From positions 1-64,000 of the forward strand of contig CBFIBR010000006.1 in assembly GCA_965660935.1 (NCBI GenBank): DNA of 64,000 nucleotides, read 5' to 3'. Below, in pieces: positions 1 through 9,517 of this stretch. Within the stretch, counting starts at the first letter, position 1, and each line of letters starts with the position of its first letter. Both the position numbers and the translations under genes were made by a program. The notes below the pieces were generated by a model. It was not told the origin of the DNA and made no database searches. It was given only the letters and a program-made list of their open reading frames with translations. The stretch comes from UBA1172 sp002457135 (lineage in GTDB: Bacteria; Pseudomonadota; Alphaproteobacteria; Puniceispirillales; UBA1172).

Positions 1-51
1 GCGGCATTGGCCTTTCCCGTTTGCGTCAAGCCTGATTTCAGTTTGCCCGGA

Positions 52-117
52 ATTTACGGGCAACTTACAGGCAACTTACGGGCAGCTTACAGGCGGGTTG
101 CATGCAGTTTACGGGGG
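52..117. repeat. Six degenerate 11-bp tandem repeats
   Basis: Six consecutive 11-bp units run through this stretch: ATTTACGGGCA, ACTTACAGGCA, ACTTACGGGCA, GCTTACAGGCG, GGTTGCATGCA and GTTTACGGGGG. The shared core is TTAC followed by RGGC. The period equals about one helical turn, which is the spacing used by tandem half-sites of OmpR/PhoB-type response regulators. The array ends about 65 bp before the start of the dehydrogenase gene at 183, so it may be a regulatory site for it. The repeat is directly seen; the regulatory role is inferred. Confidence 0.6.
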
Positions 118-182
118 TCTGCCCCTGTCTTTTCATCCGCCCGCGCCTATATAAAAGTCAGAATGCGAAAGGGTGTTTAGCC

Positions 183-1133
183 ATGAAATTAAAGGATGTA
201 ACCGTCACGATCATTGGCGGAACCGGCTTTGTTGGCCGGGCTATAGTTGAAAAACTGGCGCATGAGGGCGCGGCCATCAAGGTGCTGGCGCGTAACGCTG
301 AACGGGCAAAGTTCCTGAAACCCATGGGCGGTGTCGGGCAGATCAGTATCATGACAGGCAACGCGCTTGAGGCGGCTGATCTGGGCGCGATCATCGCGGG
401 CAGTGATGCGGTGATCAACACCATTGGTATCCTCGCTGAAAACGGCCCGCAACGGTTTGATGCGCTCCAGGCGGAGCTGCCCGGAACCATCGGCCGCCTC
501 GCTGATGAGGCCGGCTGCAAGCGCGTCATCCATATCTCCGCCATTGGCGCTGATGCGTCATCGGCAATCAAATACGCCGCCAGTAAGGGCCGGGGTGAAA
601 CCAATCTGCTGGATGCGTTCAAAAAGGCCACCATCCTGCGCCCATCGCTGGTGTTCGGGGCAGGGGACGGGTTCTTCAACCGCTTTGCCTCCATGGCCGT
701 GATGGCCCCGGGCCTGCCGGTGATCGGCGGGGGGCGCAATCGCGTTCAGCCTGTGTTTGTGGGGGATGTGGCGGATGCTGTCATCGCCTCGCTCAAGGAT
801 GATGCCACGGCGGGTAAAACCTATGAACTTGGCGGGCCTGAGGTCATGACGTTCCGTGAGGTCATGGCCTATATCATCGGGCAGATCAAACGCCGCCGGA
901 TGTTGATCCCGGTGCCGCATGCGGTGATGATGATGGCCTCCATCCCCATGGGGCTGCTGCCGAACCCGCCGGTGACGCGTGACCAGTTGAAACAGCTCAA
1001 GCTCGATAACGTGGTCGCCAAGGGGGCCAAGGGGTTTGATGATCTGGGGATATCGCCGGTGCCGATTGAACTGGTTGTTCCCGGCTATCTGGCGCGCTAT
1101 CGCCCCGGCGGCCGGTTCGCCCTCAAAAGCTAG
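183..1133 (+). CDS. NDUFA9-like NAD(P)-binding dehydrogenase (atypical SDR)
   Basis: This 316-residue protein has a Rossmann start with GGTGFVG at residues 12-18, followed by a basic stretch and a YxxxK-type motif (KYAASKGRGE) near residue 130. That is the pattern of the extended or atypical short-chain dehydrogenases called complex I NDUFA9 subunit family in alphaproteobacteria. The family is proposed to bind NADPH and to act in ubiquinone or complex I related roles, but the bacterial members lack a proven reaction. I chose the ATG at 183 because homologues begin just before the GGTGFVG strand; an in-frame ATG at 102 would add 27 residues that overlap the 11-bp repeat array. The gene is convergent with uppP, with three bases between stops. 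Confidence 0.85.
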   Translation: MKLKDVTVTIIGGTGFVGRAIVEKLAHEGAAIKVLARNAERAKFLKPMGGVGQISIMTGNALEAADLGAIIAGSDAVINTIGILAENGPQRFDALQAELPGTIGRLADEAGCKRVIHISAIGADASSAIKYAASKGRGETNLLDAFKKATILRPSLVFGAGDGFFNRFASMAVMAPGLPVIGGGRNRVQPVFVGDVADAVIASLKDDATAGKTYELGGPEVMTFREVMAYIIGQIKRRRMLIPVPHAVMMMASIPMGLLPNPPVTRDQLKQLKLDNVVAKGAKGFDDLGISPVPIELVVPGYLARYRPGGRFALKS

Positions 1134-1136
1134 AGT

Positions 1137-1931
1137 CTAGAGGTAGATAACCCCGAGCAGCGTCGCGCCGAGGATAACGCGATAGATGACGAAGGGCATG
1201 AACCCGATGCGCTCAATAATCGCCATCATGGCCTTGATCGCCATCAGGGCCACCACCATCGCCAGCAGGGCCGCGATCAGCATTTCGACCCATTGATCGA
1301 GGCTGCCGCTTTCCAGCATGTCAGCCCCTTTCAGAACGCCTGACCCCAGGATCACGGGGATCGACAGGATCATGGAAAACCGGGCTGCGGCCCTGCGGCC
1401 AAGCCCTGCCGCCCTCGCCGCGGTCATGGTGATACCGGCACGGCTGGTGCCGGGGATGAGCGCCAGTATCTGCGCCATCCCGATGATCAGCCCATCCCCC
1501 AGATTGATTGTCAGGAAGCGTCGCCGGCCGTGCATCCTGTCCGATATACCCAGCAGGATACCAAAGATCAGCGTGGCCCAGGCAATGACTTCAATACTGC
1601 GGAGCATGGCGATAAGCTCACCCTCGCCATTGAGCCAGTAGCCTGCCGCCAGGACAGGCAGTGTTCCGAAAAAAGCCGCCACGCTGACCGGGAAATATTC
1701 ACGGCTGTATCGCCCGATGGTGAGGAAGGACTCGGTCATCCTGTAGACTTCGGCTCGATTGTAGATGATGACGGCCACCAGCGTGCCGATATGCACCGCC
1801 ACATCCATGGCCAGTCCCTGATCAGGGTAGTCGCCAACACCGTGGATCAGGTTCAGATGCCCTGATGATGAAATCGGCAGGAATTCGGTGATACCCTGGA
1901 TCACGGCGATAAGGATCAATTGTTCTATCAT
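1137..1931 (-). CDS. uppP: Undecaprenyl-diphosphatase UppP/BacA
   Basis: This 264-residue integral membrane protein removes one phosphate from undecaprenyl diphosphate, recycling the lipid carrier for peptidoglycan and other envelope polymers. It shows the family hallmarks: a QGITEFLPISSSGH block at residues 12-25, which contains the conserved Glu16 and His25, and a PGTSRAG block at 160-166 with the catalytic Arg164. The last motif is PGxSRSG in most homologues, so Ser to Ala at 165 is a small deviation. About seven or eight hydrophobic segments fill the rest, as expected. The length matches the family. A GGGAG-like ribosome binding site precedes the ATG. It lies divergent from gltD across a 337-bp gap. 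Confidence 0.95.
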   Translation of the reverse strand: MIEQLILIAVIQGITEFLPISSSGHLNLIHGVGDYPDQGLAMDVAVHIGTLVAVIIYNRAEVYRMTESFLTIGRYSREYFPVSVAAFFGTLPVLAAGYWLNGEGELIAMLRSIEVIAWATLIFGILLGISDRMHGRRRFLTINLGDGLIIGMAQILALIPGTSRAGITMTAARAAGLGRRAAARFSMILSIPVILGSGVLKGADMLESGSLDQWVEMLIAALLAMVVALMAIKAMMAIIERIGFMPFVIYRVILGATLLGVIYL

Positions 1932-2052
1932 GGTCTTGCTCCCATGCCGTGCGGATGGGGAGCCGTGGTCTGCCCATGGTCTCTAACCCATTAGTTCTAT
2001 ATTGCTGATTTTTTTCGATCTTGCAAATTTCTTGCAGGAACCGGGGGATGAT

Positions 2053-2081
2053 CAATATAGGTCCGTTACGGTACTATATTG
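2053..2081. promoter_or_regulatory. 29-bp near-perfect palindrome between uppP and gltD
   Basis: The arms CAATATAG (2053-2060) and CTATATTG (2074-2081) are exact reverse complements. Inside them CCGT and ACGG also pair around a single central base, so 12 of 14 possible pairs match. A further half-site CTATATTG lies at 1997-2004. The palindrome sits in the 337-bp gap 1932-2268, about 120 bp before the uppP start and 190 bp before the gltD start. No T-run follows on either strand, so it looks more like a dimeric regulator site than a terminator. I see no coding sequence in the rest of the gap. Confidence 0.55.
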
Positions 2082-2268
2082 ACGATATTCGCTTCCCCAC
2101 CGGGTGTTGTTGTGCTAGTTTAAAACGGTAAAACAATTAAATAGGTTAATACTGTTGACCTTTTATGGGTGGTGAATTATAAAACCTGCTCATTAAACGC
2201 CGTTTCGGGCTGTTGATTTTGGACACATTATTACAAGAAATTTGCGCCTTCTGAAGGGAGTTGAAGAC

Positions 2269-3711
2269 ATGACAACGGACCGTATGTTGCAATTTGTCGG
2301 TACTGAGAAATCAATGCCGAAAAAACGCAAAGCCACTGATCGCAAGCAGGATTTCGATGAAATCTATGCTGAATTCAGTGCTGAAAAGGGACGTGAGCAG
2401 GCCTCACGTTGCTCTCAGTGCGGCGTGCCGTTTTGTCAGACCAACTGCCCCCTGCACAACAATATCCCCGACTGGTTGATGCTGACCGCCGAAGGCCGCA
2501 TGGAAGAGGCATGGGAAGTATCCTCCGCCACCAACACATTCCCTGAGATTTGTGGCCGCATTTGCCCGCAGGACAGGCTCTGTGAGGGGAATTGCGTCAT
2601 CGAGAAGGGTTTTGAGAGCGTGACCATCGGCGCGGTGGAAAAGCATATTACCGAAACCGCCTTTGAAAACGGCTGGGTCAAGCCCCCGACACCGCGTGAG
2701 GAACGCCCCGAAAGCATCGGCATTATCGGTGCCGGTCCCGCCGGGCTTGCCGCGGCCGATATGCTGCGCCGTCGCGGCTATCAGGTTGAGATTTATGATC
2801 GCTATGACCGTGTTGGCGGGCTGCTGATCTATGGTATCCCGGGCTTCAAGCTGGAAAAGGATATTGTCGAGCGGCGTGAAAAGCTGCTCCGTGATGGCGG
2901 CGTGACCTTCCACCTCAATGTCGATATCGGTGGTGATACCAGTTTTGCCGAATTGCGTGAAAAGCATGATGCCGTGCTGATTGCCACCGGCGTTTATAAG
3001 GCCCGTGACCTCACTATCGATGGTGCCGAGCGTGATGGCGTGATCCCTGCGCTTGATTTTCTGACCGCGTCCAACCGACTTGGCATGGGTGATGACCTGA
3101 GCAGCGATGAAACCGACCGCTATTTTGCCGAGGGTCGCCGCGTTGTGGTGATCGGCGGCGGTGATACGGCGATGGATTGTGTCCGTACTGCCATTCGCCA
3201 GAAAGCCGCCAGCGTTTCCTGTCTCTATCGCCGTGACCGCGCCAACATGCCCGGTTCTGCGCGTGAGGTGATGAACGCTGAGGAAGAGGGCGTTAATTTC
3301 GAATGGCTGACCATGCCTGAAGGGTTTGAAGGCGGTGACGCGGTTGAGGCTGTGCGCTGTTCCAAAATCCATCTCGGCCAGCCTGATGCCACGGGCCGCC
3401 GTGTGCCTGAACCCATCCCCGGGTCGTCCTACTTTAAAGAGGCCGATCTGGTGATCAAGGCGCTTGGCTTTGACCCGGAAGACCTGCCGTCTGCGTTCAA
3501 CGAACCTCGGCTGAAGGTTTCACGCTGGGGGACCATCAACATCAACTGGCAGTCCATGATGACCAGCCTCGATGGGGTGTTTGCCGCCGGTGATATCGTC
3601 CGCGGTGCCTCGCTGGTTGTGTGGGCTGTGCGTGACGGCCGTGATGCCGCTGAACGTATTGATACCTGGCTGAGCCACAAGGCCGCCGGTGCTGACAAGA
3701 TTGCTTCGTAG
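2269..3711 (+). CDS. gltD: Glutamate synthase [NADPH] small subunit
   Basis: This 480-residue flavoprotein passes electrons from NADPH through FAD and iron-sulfur clusters to the large subunit, which makes two glutamates from glutamine and 2-oxoglutarate. The N-terminal cluster domain carries Cys48, 51, 56 and 60 and a second set Cys95, 99, 105 and 109. The FAD site GAGPAG is at 154-159, and a second glycine-rich NADPH site (VVIGGGDTAMDC) follows near residue 295. The ATG at 2269 has a strong GAAGGGAG ribosome binding site eight bases upstream; an upstream in-frame TTG at 2242 has none. gltB follows 12 bases downstream in the same operon. The order gltD then gltB is common in alphaproteobacteria. 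Confidence 0.97.
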   Translation: MTTDRMLQFVGTEKSMPKKRKATDRKQDFDEIYAEFSAEKGREQASRCSQCGVPFCQTNCPLHNNIPDWLMLTAEGRMEEAWEVSSATNTFPEICGRICPQDRLCEGNCVIEKGFESVTIGAVEKHITETAFENGWVKPPTPREERPESIGIIGAGPAGLAAADMLRRRGYQVEIYDRYDRVGGLLIYGIPGFKLEKDIVERREKLLRDGGVTFHLNVDIGGDTSFAELREKHDAVLIATGVYKARDLTIDGAERDGVIPALDFLTASNRLGMGDDLSSDETDRYFAEGRRVVVIGGGDTAMDCVRTAIRQKAASVSCLYRRDRANMPGSAREVMNAEEEGVNFEWLTMPEGFEGGDAVEAVRCSKIHLGQPDATGRRVPEPIPGSSYFKEADLVIKALGFDPEDLPSAFNEPRLKVSRWGTININWQSMMTSLDGVFAAGDIVRGASLVVWAVRDGRDAAERIDTWLSHKAAGADKIAS

Positions 3712-3723
3712 AGAGGGAAGACC

Positions 3724-6700
3724 ATGACACGCGATAATCGCATTGACCACGATGGTGCTGACTGGCTGGAACACCGCCGCGCCATGGAAAAAACCCTGAC
3801 CGATGCCGGTGTCTACTCGCCGGAAATGGAACACGATGCCTGCGGCGTTGGCCTGGTGGCCGCGATTGACGGCAAGCCAAGACGCGAAGTCGTCGAAAAG
3901 GGTATTGAGGCCCTCAAGGCGATCTGGCATCGCGGTGCTGTTGATGCTGATGGCAAGACCGGCGATGGTGCCGGTATTCATCTGGAAATCCCGCTCGATT
4001 TCTTCCGGGGGCATATCGCCCGCACCGGTCATAGCCATGATGAAGGCAGGCTGGCGGTTGGTATGGCTTTCCTGCCGCGCACCGATATGGCGGCGCAGGA
4101 ACGGTGCCGCTGCATTGTTGAAGAGGAAATCCTCAAGGCCGGTTACCGTATTTACGGCTGGCGGCAGGTTCCGGTGAACATTGACGTGATCGGGATGAAG
4201 GCAAACGCCACCCGCCCTGAAATTGAGCAGATCATGTTCTGCATGCCTGATGCTGTTGATGCCGCCACCGCCGAGCGTGAGCTGTTCGTCATCCGCCGCA
4301 AGATCGAAAACGCCATCTGGACTGAACGGATCATGGAATTTTATTTCTGTTCCTTTTCATCCCAGTCGATCATCTATAAGGGCATGTTCCTGGCTGAACA
4401 GGTGACCGATTTCTACCCTGATTTGCTGGATGAACGCTTTGTGTCGCGGTTTGCGCTTTATCACCAGCGTTATTCCACCAACACTTTCCCGACCTGGAAA
4501 CTGGCCCAGCCTTTCCGGGTGCTGGCGCATAACGGTGAGATCAACACCCTGCGCGGCAACAACAACTGGATGCTGTGCCACGAAGACCGCATGGAATCTG
4601 AGCTGTTTGGCGATGATGTTGACCACCTCAAGCCCGTGATCGAAAGCGGTGCATCCGATAGTGCAGCGCTTGACAGTGTGTGTGAGCTGATGCTCCAGGG
4701 CGGGCGTGACCTGCCCATGGTCAAGACCATGATGGTGCCTGAGGCGGTGCTGCCCTCGGCACCCCAGCCGTTGCGTGATCTCTACGGGTACTGCAACGCG
4801 GTGATGGAACCTTGGGATGGTCCGGCCGCGCTGGCCATGGTTTCGGGTGACTGGGCGATGGCCTCGGTGGACCGGAACGGGCTGCGCCCGATGCGGGTTG
4901 CCGTGACCAATGACGGGTTGCTGGTGGCGGGTTCCGAAACCGGCATGGTGCATCTGGATGAATCCACCATCGTTGAAAAAAGCCGCCTTGGCCCCGGCCA
5001 GATGATCGCCATCAATTTCAAGCAGTCAAAGCTCTATCATGATGCCGAATTGAAAGACATGCTGGTCAGCCGCCGTGACTGGGGGCAGTGGGTCGGGCGT
5101 TCGCGCAATATTGAGGAATTGCTGGCCAATGCCTTCACGAGCGATGCCCCCACCGTCAGCCTTGAGGAACTGCGCCGCCGTCAGCTCAGTGCAGGCTGGA
5201 CGCTTGAAGACATGGAATTGCTGCTCCAGCCCATGGCCGAGGGCGGCAAGGAAGCCACCGGATCAATGGGGGATGATACCCCGCTTGCGGTCCTGTCGAC
5301 ACGCTATCGCGGCCTGCATCATTTCTTCCGCCAGAACTTCTCCCAGGTCACGAACCCGCCGATTGACAGCCTGCGTGAACGCCATGTCATGACGCTGCGG
5401 ACCCGGCTCGGCAATCTCGGCAATATCCTGGATGAAGCGCCGGAACAGTGTGATCACCTGCTGCTCAACTCGCCTTGCGTGACAAGTGCCGAATACGCCG
5501 CCCTCAACACCTGGCTGGGTGACAAGGCGGTGACGCTGGATATTTCCTTCATGCCGGGGGACAGCAGTGACGGGCTCGAAGTCGCGCTCAACCGGATTCA
5601 GCGTGAGGCTGAGGATGCTGTGCGCGGCGGGGCCGAACACATCATGCTGGATGATCGCAACACCAGCCCGGAACGCATGGCCATTCCATCCATTCTTGCG
5701 GTCGGCGCGGTGCATTCGCATCTGGTGCGCCGCCAGTTGCGGACCTTTACCTCGATCAATATCGCGTCAGGGGAATGCCTTGATGTGCATCATTTCGCTG
5801 TTCTGATCGGTGTCGGTGCCACCACCATCAACGCCTGGGTTGCTGAACAATCTATCCGTGACCGTCATGAACGCGGGCTGCTCCCCGGGATCAGTTTTGG
5901 TGAGGCGGTTGAAAATTTCCGCAAGGCAATCGAAAACGGCATCCTGAAGATCATGTCCAAGATGGGCATTTCGGTGTTGTCATCGTATCGTGGCGGCTAC
6001 AATTTCGAAGCCCTCGGGCTGTCACGGTCGCTGGTGGCGCAATATTTCCCGCCCATGACATCACGGATTTCAGGCCTTGGCCTGTCCGGGATCGAAAGCC
6101 AGCTTTCGCTGCTCCACGATCAGGCCTGGGCCGAAGAACGGGTCATTCTGCCGGTTGGCGGTTTCTTCCGTCTGCGCAAATCGGGTGAGGCCCATGCCTT
6201 TGATGCCGAGATCATCCATTCCCTGCAACACGCCTGTGATACCGGGATTTACGACAGCTGGAAAAAATACAGCAACCGGGTTCAGCAATCCGGGCCGGTG
6301 AGCCTGCGTGATCTGCTCGATTTCACCGAAGGCCATGTCAGCATTCCGCTGGAAGAGGTGGAAAGCATCACCGATATCCGGAAAAAGCTGGTCTCCCCGG
6401 GGATTTCCCTTGGTGCGCTCAGCCCGGAAAGCCATGAGACGCTTTCCATTGCCATGAACCGCATCGGCGCAAAATCCGATAGCGGTGAGGGCGGTGAGGA
6501 CCCGGCACGGTTCAGCCTGCGTGAAAACGGCGATAACCCGTCAAGCGCGATCAAGCAGGTTGCCTCAGGCCGGTTTGGCGTTACCGCCGAATACCTGAAT
6601 TCCTGCGAAGAACTGGAAATCAAGGTTGCCCAGGGTGCCAAGCCCGGTGAGGGCGGCCAGCTCCCCGGTATCAAGGTGGACAGCCTGATTGCCCGGCTGC

Positions 6701-8271
6701 GCCATTCAACGCCGGGGGTGACGCTGATTTCACCGCCACCGCACCATGATATCTATTCGATTGAGGATCTGGCCCAGCTGATCTATGACCTGAAGCAGAT
6801 CAACCCTGATGCCAGGGTTTGCGTCAAGCTGGTGGCCTCAACCGGGATTGGCACGATTGCCGCTGGGGTGGCCAAGGCCAAGGCCGACACGATCCTGATT
6901 TCTGGCCATAGCGGCGGCACCGGTGCAAGCCCGCAATCATCCATCAAACACGCTGGTCTGCCATGGGAAATGGGCCTGTCTGAAGTCCATCAGGTGTTGA
7001 GCATGAATGACCTGCGCGACAAGGTCGTTCTCAGGACCGATGGCGGCATCAAGACAGGGCGTGATATCGTCATTGCCGCCATGCTCGGGGCTGATGAATA
7101 CGGTATCGGCACCGCCTCGCTGATTGCCATGGGCTGCATCATGGTTCGCCAGTGCCATTCCAACACCTGCCCCGTCGGGGTCTGCACCCAGCGGGAGGAC
7201 CTGCGCGACAAGTTCACCGGCACCCCTGAAAAGGTTGTCCAGCTGTTTACCCATCTGGCTGATGAAGTGCGGGAAATCCTCGCCAGCCTCGGTGTCAGCA
7301 GCTTGAGCGATGTGGTGGGCCGGACCGATATGCTGGCCCAGGTCAGCCGTGGCAACGCCGCGCTTGATGACCTTGACCTCAACCCCATTCTGGTGCGGGC
7401 TGATAATAACGCCCGTCATGGCTCAAGCTTTACCGGCCGCAACGAAGTGCCGGATACGCTCGATGCGCTCATGGTCAAGGATGCCCATGCTGCCCTCGAA
7501 CGTGGTCAGCGCATGCAGTTGTCCTATAATGTTGAAAACACCCAGCGTGCCATCGGCACCAGGCTGTCATCGCATATCACCCGCCGGTTCGGGATGACCG
7601 GCCTCAAGGAAGAGACGATCAGTGTCCGTTTGCGCGGTTCCGCCGGGCAGTCACTGGGTGCCTTCGCGGTGCAGGGGCTGAAGCTTGAGGTTATCGGTGA
7701 TGCCAATGACTATGTTGGCAAGGGGCTTTCGGGCGGACTGATCAGCATTCGCAAACTGTCGATCTCGCCGCTGGTGCCGAACGAAAACACCATCATCGGC
7801 AATACTGTCCTTTACGGCGCAACCGCAGGCTCGCTCTATGCGGCGGGGCAGGCGGGTGAACGTTTTGCTGTCCGCAATTCCGGTGCAACCGCGGTGATCG
7901 AAGGCTGCGGTTCCAACGGTTGTGAGTACATGACCGGCGGCAGGGTCGTGATCCTGGGTGAGGTTGGCAACAACTTCGGGGCCGGGATGACCGGCGGCAT
8001 GGCCTTTATCTATGATGAGAAGGGCAGTTTTGAGGATCGCACCAACCCCGAGACGCTGGAGCTGTTCCGGGTCGAGACGGAGTATTGGGCCAATGAGCTC
8101 AAAACCCTGTTGGAAAAGCATGTTGCGCTGACCAAATCAGCCATTGCCGCCCGCATCCTGTCGGACTGGGAACGTTCCCTGCCTCATTTCTGGCATGTCG
8201 TGCCATCGGAGGTGCTTGACATTCTCCCGCATGGTGTCAAGGCTGATGACAACCAGGCCGAAACCGCCTGA
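3724..8271 (+). CDS. gltB: Glutamate synthase large subunit
   Basis: This 1515-residue enzyme hydrolyses glutamine at its N-terminal amidotransferase domain, channels the ammonia, and reductively aminates 2-oxoglutarate at an FMN/3Fe-4S domain. Cys40, in MEHDACGVG, is the N-terminal nucleophile that becomes residue 1 after removal of a 39-residue propeptide. The 3Fe-4S ligands are Cys1138, Cys1144 and Cys1149 within CIMVRQCHSNTC. The C-terminal glutamate synthase beta-helix domain, rich in glycine turns (GxxxGG), covers about 1250-1450. The ATG at 3724 follows a GAGGGAAG ribosome binding site. An internal ATG at 3784 would also leave the nucleophile intact but has a weaker site. The length is normal for the family. 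Confidence 0.97.
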   Translation: MTRDNRIDHDGADWLEHRRAMEKTLTDAGVYSPEMEHDACGVGLVAAIDGKPRREVVEKGIEALKAIWHRGAVDADGKTGDGAGIHLEIPLDFFRGHIARTGHSHDEGRLAVGMAFLPRTDMAAQERCRCIVEEEILKAGYRIYGWRQVPVNIDVIGMKANATRPEIEQIMFCMPDAVDAATAERELFVIRRKIENAIWTERIMEFYFCSFSSQSIIYKGMFLAEQVTDFYPDLLDERFVSRFALYHQRYSTNTFPTWKLAQPFRVLAHNGEINTLRGNNNWMLCHEDRMESELFGDDVDHLKPVIESGASDSAALDSVCELMLQGGRDLPMVKTMMVPEAVLPSAPQPLRDLYGYCNAVMEPWDGPAALAMVSGDWAMASVDRNGLRPMRVAVTNDGLLVAGSETGMVHLDESTIVEKSRLGPGQMIAINFKQSKLYHDAELKDMLVSRRDWGQWVGRSRNIEELLANAFTSDAPTVSLEELRRRQLSAGWTLEDMELLLQPMAEGGKEATGSMGDDTPLAVLSTRYRGLHHFFRQNFSQVTNPPIDSLRERHVMTLRTRLGNLGNILDEAPEQCDHLLLNSPCVTSAEYAALNTWLGDKAVTLDISFMPGDSSDGLEVALNRIQREAEDAVRGGAEHIMLDDRNTSPERMAIPSILAVGAVHSHLVRRQLRTFTSINIASGECLDVHHFAVLIGVGATTINAWVAEQSIRDRHERGLLPGISFGEAVENFRKAIENGILKIMSKMGISVLSSYRGGYNFEALGLSRSLVAQYFPPMTSRISGLGLSGIESQLSLLHDQAWAEERVILPVGGFFRLRKSGEAHAFDAEIIHSLQHACDTGIYDSWKKYSNRVQQSGPVSLRDLLDFTEGHVSIPLEEVESITDIRKKLVSPGISLGALSPESHETLSIAMNRIGAKSDSGEGGEDPARFSLRENGDNPSSAIKQVASGRFGVTAEYLNSCEELEIKVAQGAKPGEGGQLPGIKVDSLIARLRHSTPGVTLISPPPHHDIYSIEDLAQLIYDLKQINPDARVCVKLVASTGIGTIAAGVAKAKADTILISGHSGGTGASPQSSIKHAGLPWEMGLSEVHQVLSMNDLRDKVVLRTDGGIKTGRDIVIAAMLGADEYGIGTASLIAMGCIMVRQCHSNTCPVGVCTQREDLRDKFTGTPEKVVQLFTHLADEVREILASLGVSSLSDVVGRTDMLAQVSRGNAALDDLDLNPILVRADNNARHGSSFTGRNEVPDTLDALMVKDAHAALERGQRMQLSYNVENTQRAIGTRLSSHITRRFGMTGLKEETISVRLRGSAGQSLGAFAVQGLKLEVIGDANDYVGKGLSGGLISIRKLSISPLVPNENTIIGNTVLYGATAGSLYAAGQAGERFAVRNSGATAVIEGCGSNGCEYMTGGRVVILGEVGNNFGAGMTGGMAFIYDEKGSFEDRTNPETLELFRVETEYWANELKTLLEKHVALTKSAIAARILSDWERSLPHFWHVVPSEVLDILPHGVKADDNQAETA

Positions 8272-8827
8272 ACAGCACCGGAAATCAGGATCATTGCTAC
8301 AGACACGTGTTGAGGGTGAAGGCGATAAGGATGAGATCAGGCGCCTGCTTGGTCTCGGCTTTGACGCGAGCCACGCCAAGAGGAATATCTGGTCCCTGCG
8401 AGAGGGTGAACCGATCGCTGAACTCTGTCTTGTCGTTGAAGCATCGGGGGAAGATAAAGCATCGGGTGAGGGCAGGCTGGATGGCTCCATCCGTTACTGG
8501 CCGATCATGATTGCCGGCACCCCCTCGCTCCTGCTCGGCCCGCTGGCGGTTGACCCGCAGGTGCGTGGCCAGGGCAAGGGCAGGCAGCTGGTCTCAGACA
8601 GCATCGAAAAGGCAAGGGCCATGGGGCATTGGCGCTGGTGCTTTGTTTCCGGCGAAACCGACTATTACACGCGCCTCGGCTTCACCAAGGTATCGGCCGA
8701 AGACCTCGATCTGCCGCTCCCGATTGAAGATGAACGCTTGCACCTTCTCGAATTTTCGGCAACAACATTGCAGAATATGCCGGACCGTCCCTGGGTGATC
8801 CGCCCCGGGGGTTTTCGTTCATCCTGA
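8246..8827 (+). CDS. GNAT family N-acetyltransferase
   Basis: This 193-residue protein has the acetyl-CoA binding signature of GNAT enzymes, VRGQGKGRQL, followed by the typical beta-bulge and an FVSGETDYYTRLGF strand-helix near the C terminus. It most resembles the YhbS-like group, whose substrates are mostly unknown. The ATG at 8246 starts inside the end of gltB (26-base overlap) after a short AAGG, which suggests translational coupling with gltB. The GST gene follows 21 bases later, so these could be carried on the tail of the gltDB transcript. A longer reading frame upstream to 8144 lies wholly within gltB and is unlikely to be used. Confidence 0.8.
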   Translation: MTTRPKPPEQHRKSGSLLQTRVEGEGDKDEIRRLLGLGFDASHAKRNIWSLREGEPIAELCLVVEASGEDKASGEGRLDGSIRYWPIMIAGTPSLLLGPLAVDPQVRGQGKGRQLVSDSIEKARAMGHWRWCFVSGETDYYTRLGFTKVSAEDLDLPLPIEDERLHLLEFSATTLQNMPDRPWVIRPGGFRSS

Positions 8828-8848
8828 TCCGTCTGCACGGGGGCTGCC

Positions 8849-9517
8849 ATGCGCGTGTTGCATCATTACTGGCTTTCATCTGGGTCGCGTTTCTGCCGGT
8901 TGATGCTGGCCGAGAAAAAGCTTGATGCGCTCCAGAAACTGGAACACTGGTGGGAACGTGATGACGGCTTCCTCGCCCTTAATCCCGCTGGCACCGTGCC
9001 GGTGGTGGTTGAAGATGACGGAACCGTGCTGGCCGGGGTCTGGTCCATCGCCGAGTATTTTGAGGATACCATGCCCGAAACCTCGCTCCTGCCCGGAACC
9101 CCGACACAGCGCGCTGAGGCAAGGCGGCTGGTTGACTGGTTTCAGGGCAAGGTGGAACGCGAAGTCGTCACCCCCCTAGTGCGGGAGAAATTCTTCAGGC
9201 GCGTCACCGGTGATGGCGTGCCATCCAGCACGGTGATAAGAACAGCGCTCAGCAACCTGCAAGCCCATCTCGAATACATCAATTACCTGGCTGAACGCCG
9301 CAAATGGCTGGCCGGGAGCAAAATGTCGCTAGCCGATCTCCACGCCGCGGCATCACTTTCGGTGGTGGATTTCATGGGAGATATTCACTGGGAAGACTAC
9401 CCCGAGGCAAAAAGCTGGTATTCCCGGGTTAAATCAAGGCCATCCTTCCGGTCACTGCTGGCCGACACCGTAACTGGCCTCACCCCGCCCAAGCATTATA
9501 CCAACCTTGATTTTTAG
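8849..9517 (+). CDS. Glutathione S-transferase family protein
   Basis: The 222 residues show the two-domain GST layout. There is an N-terminal thioredoxin fold with SSGSRFCRLMLAEKK at the first helix and the NPAGTVPVVVEDDG segment carrying the cis-proline of the glutathione site. An all-helical C-terminal half follows with the GSKMSLADLHAA motif around residue 165. Members conjugate or reduce small electrophiles using glutathione in the cytoplasm; the exact substrate cannot be read from sequence. It starts 21 bases after the acetyltransferase and its stop codon overlaps by one base the fragment that follows. Confidence 0.88.
   Translation: MRVLHHYWLSSGSRFCRLMLAEKKLDALQKLEHWWERDDGFLALNPAGTVPVVVEDDGTVLAGVWSIAEYFEDTMPETSLLPGTPTQRAEARRLVDWFQGKVEREVVTPLVREKFFRRVTGDGVPSSTVIRTALSNLQAHLEYINYLAERRKWLAGSKMSLADLHAAASLSVVDFMGDIHWEDYPEAKSWYSRVKSRPSFRSLLADTVTGLTPPKHYTNLDF

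Noticed and set aside
52..117. Pho box array
   Set aside because: The 11-bp spacing fits, but the core TTACRGGC differs from the CTGTCAT half-site, so no PhoB assignment is made.
2404..3372. 322-codon minus-strand frame inside gltD
   Set aside because: It is the reverse shadow of gltD; the translation is low in hydrophobic pattern and has no start signals.
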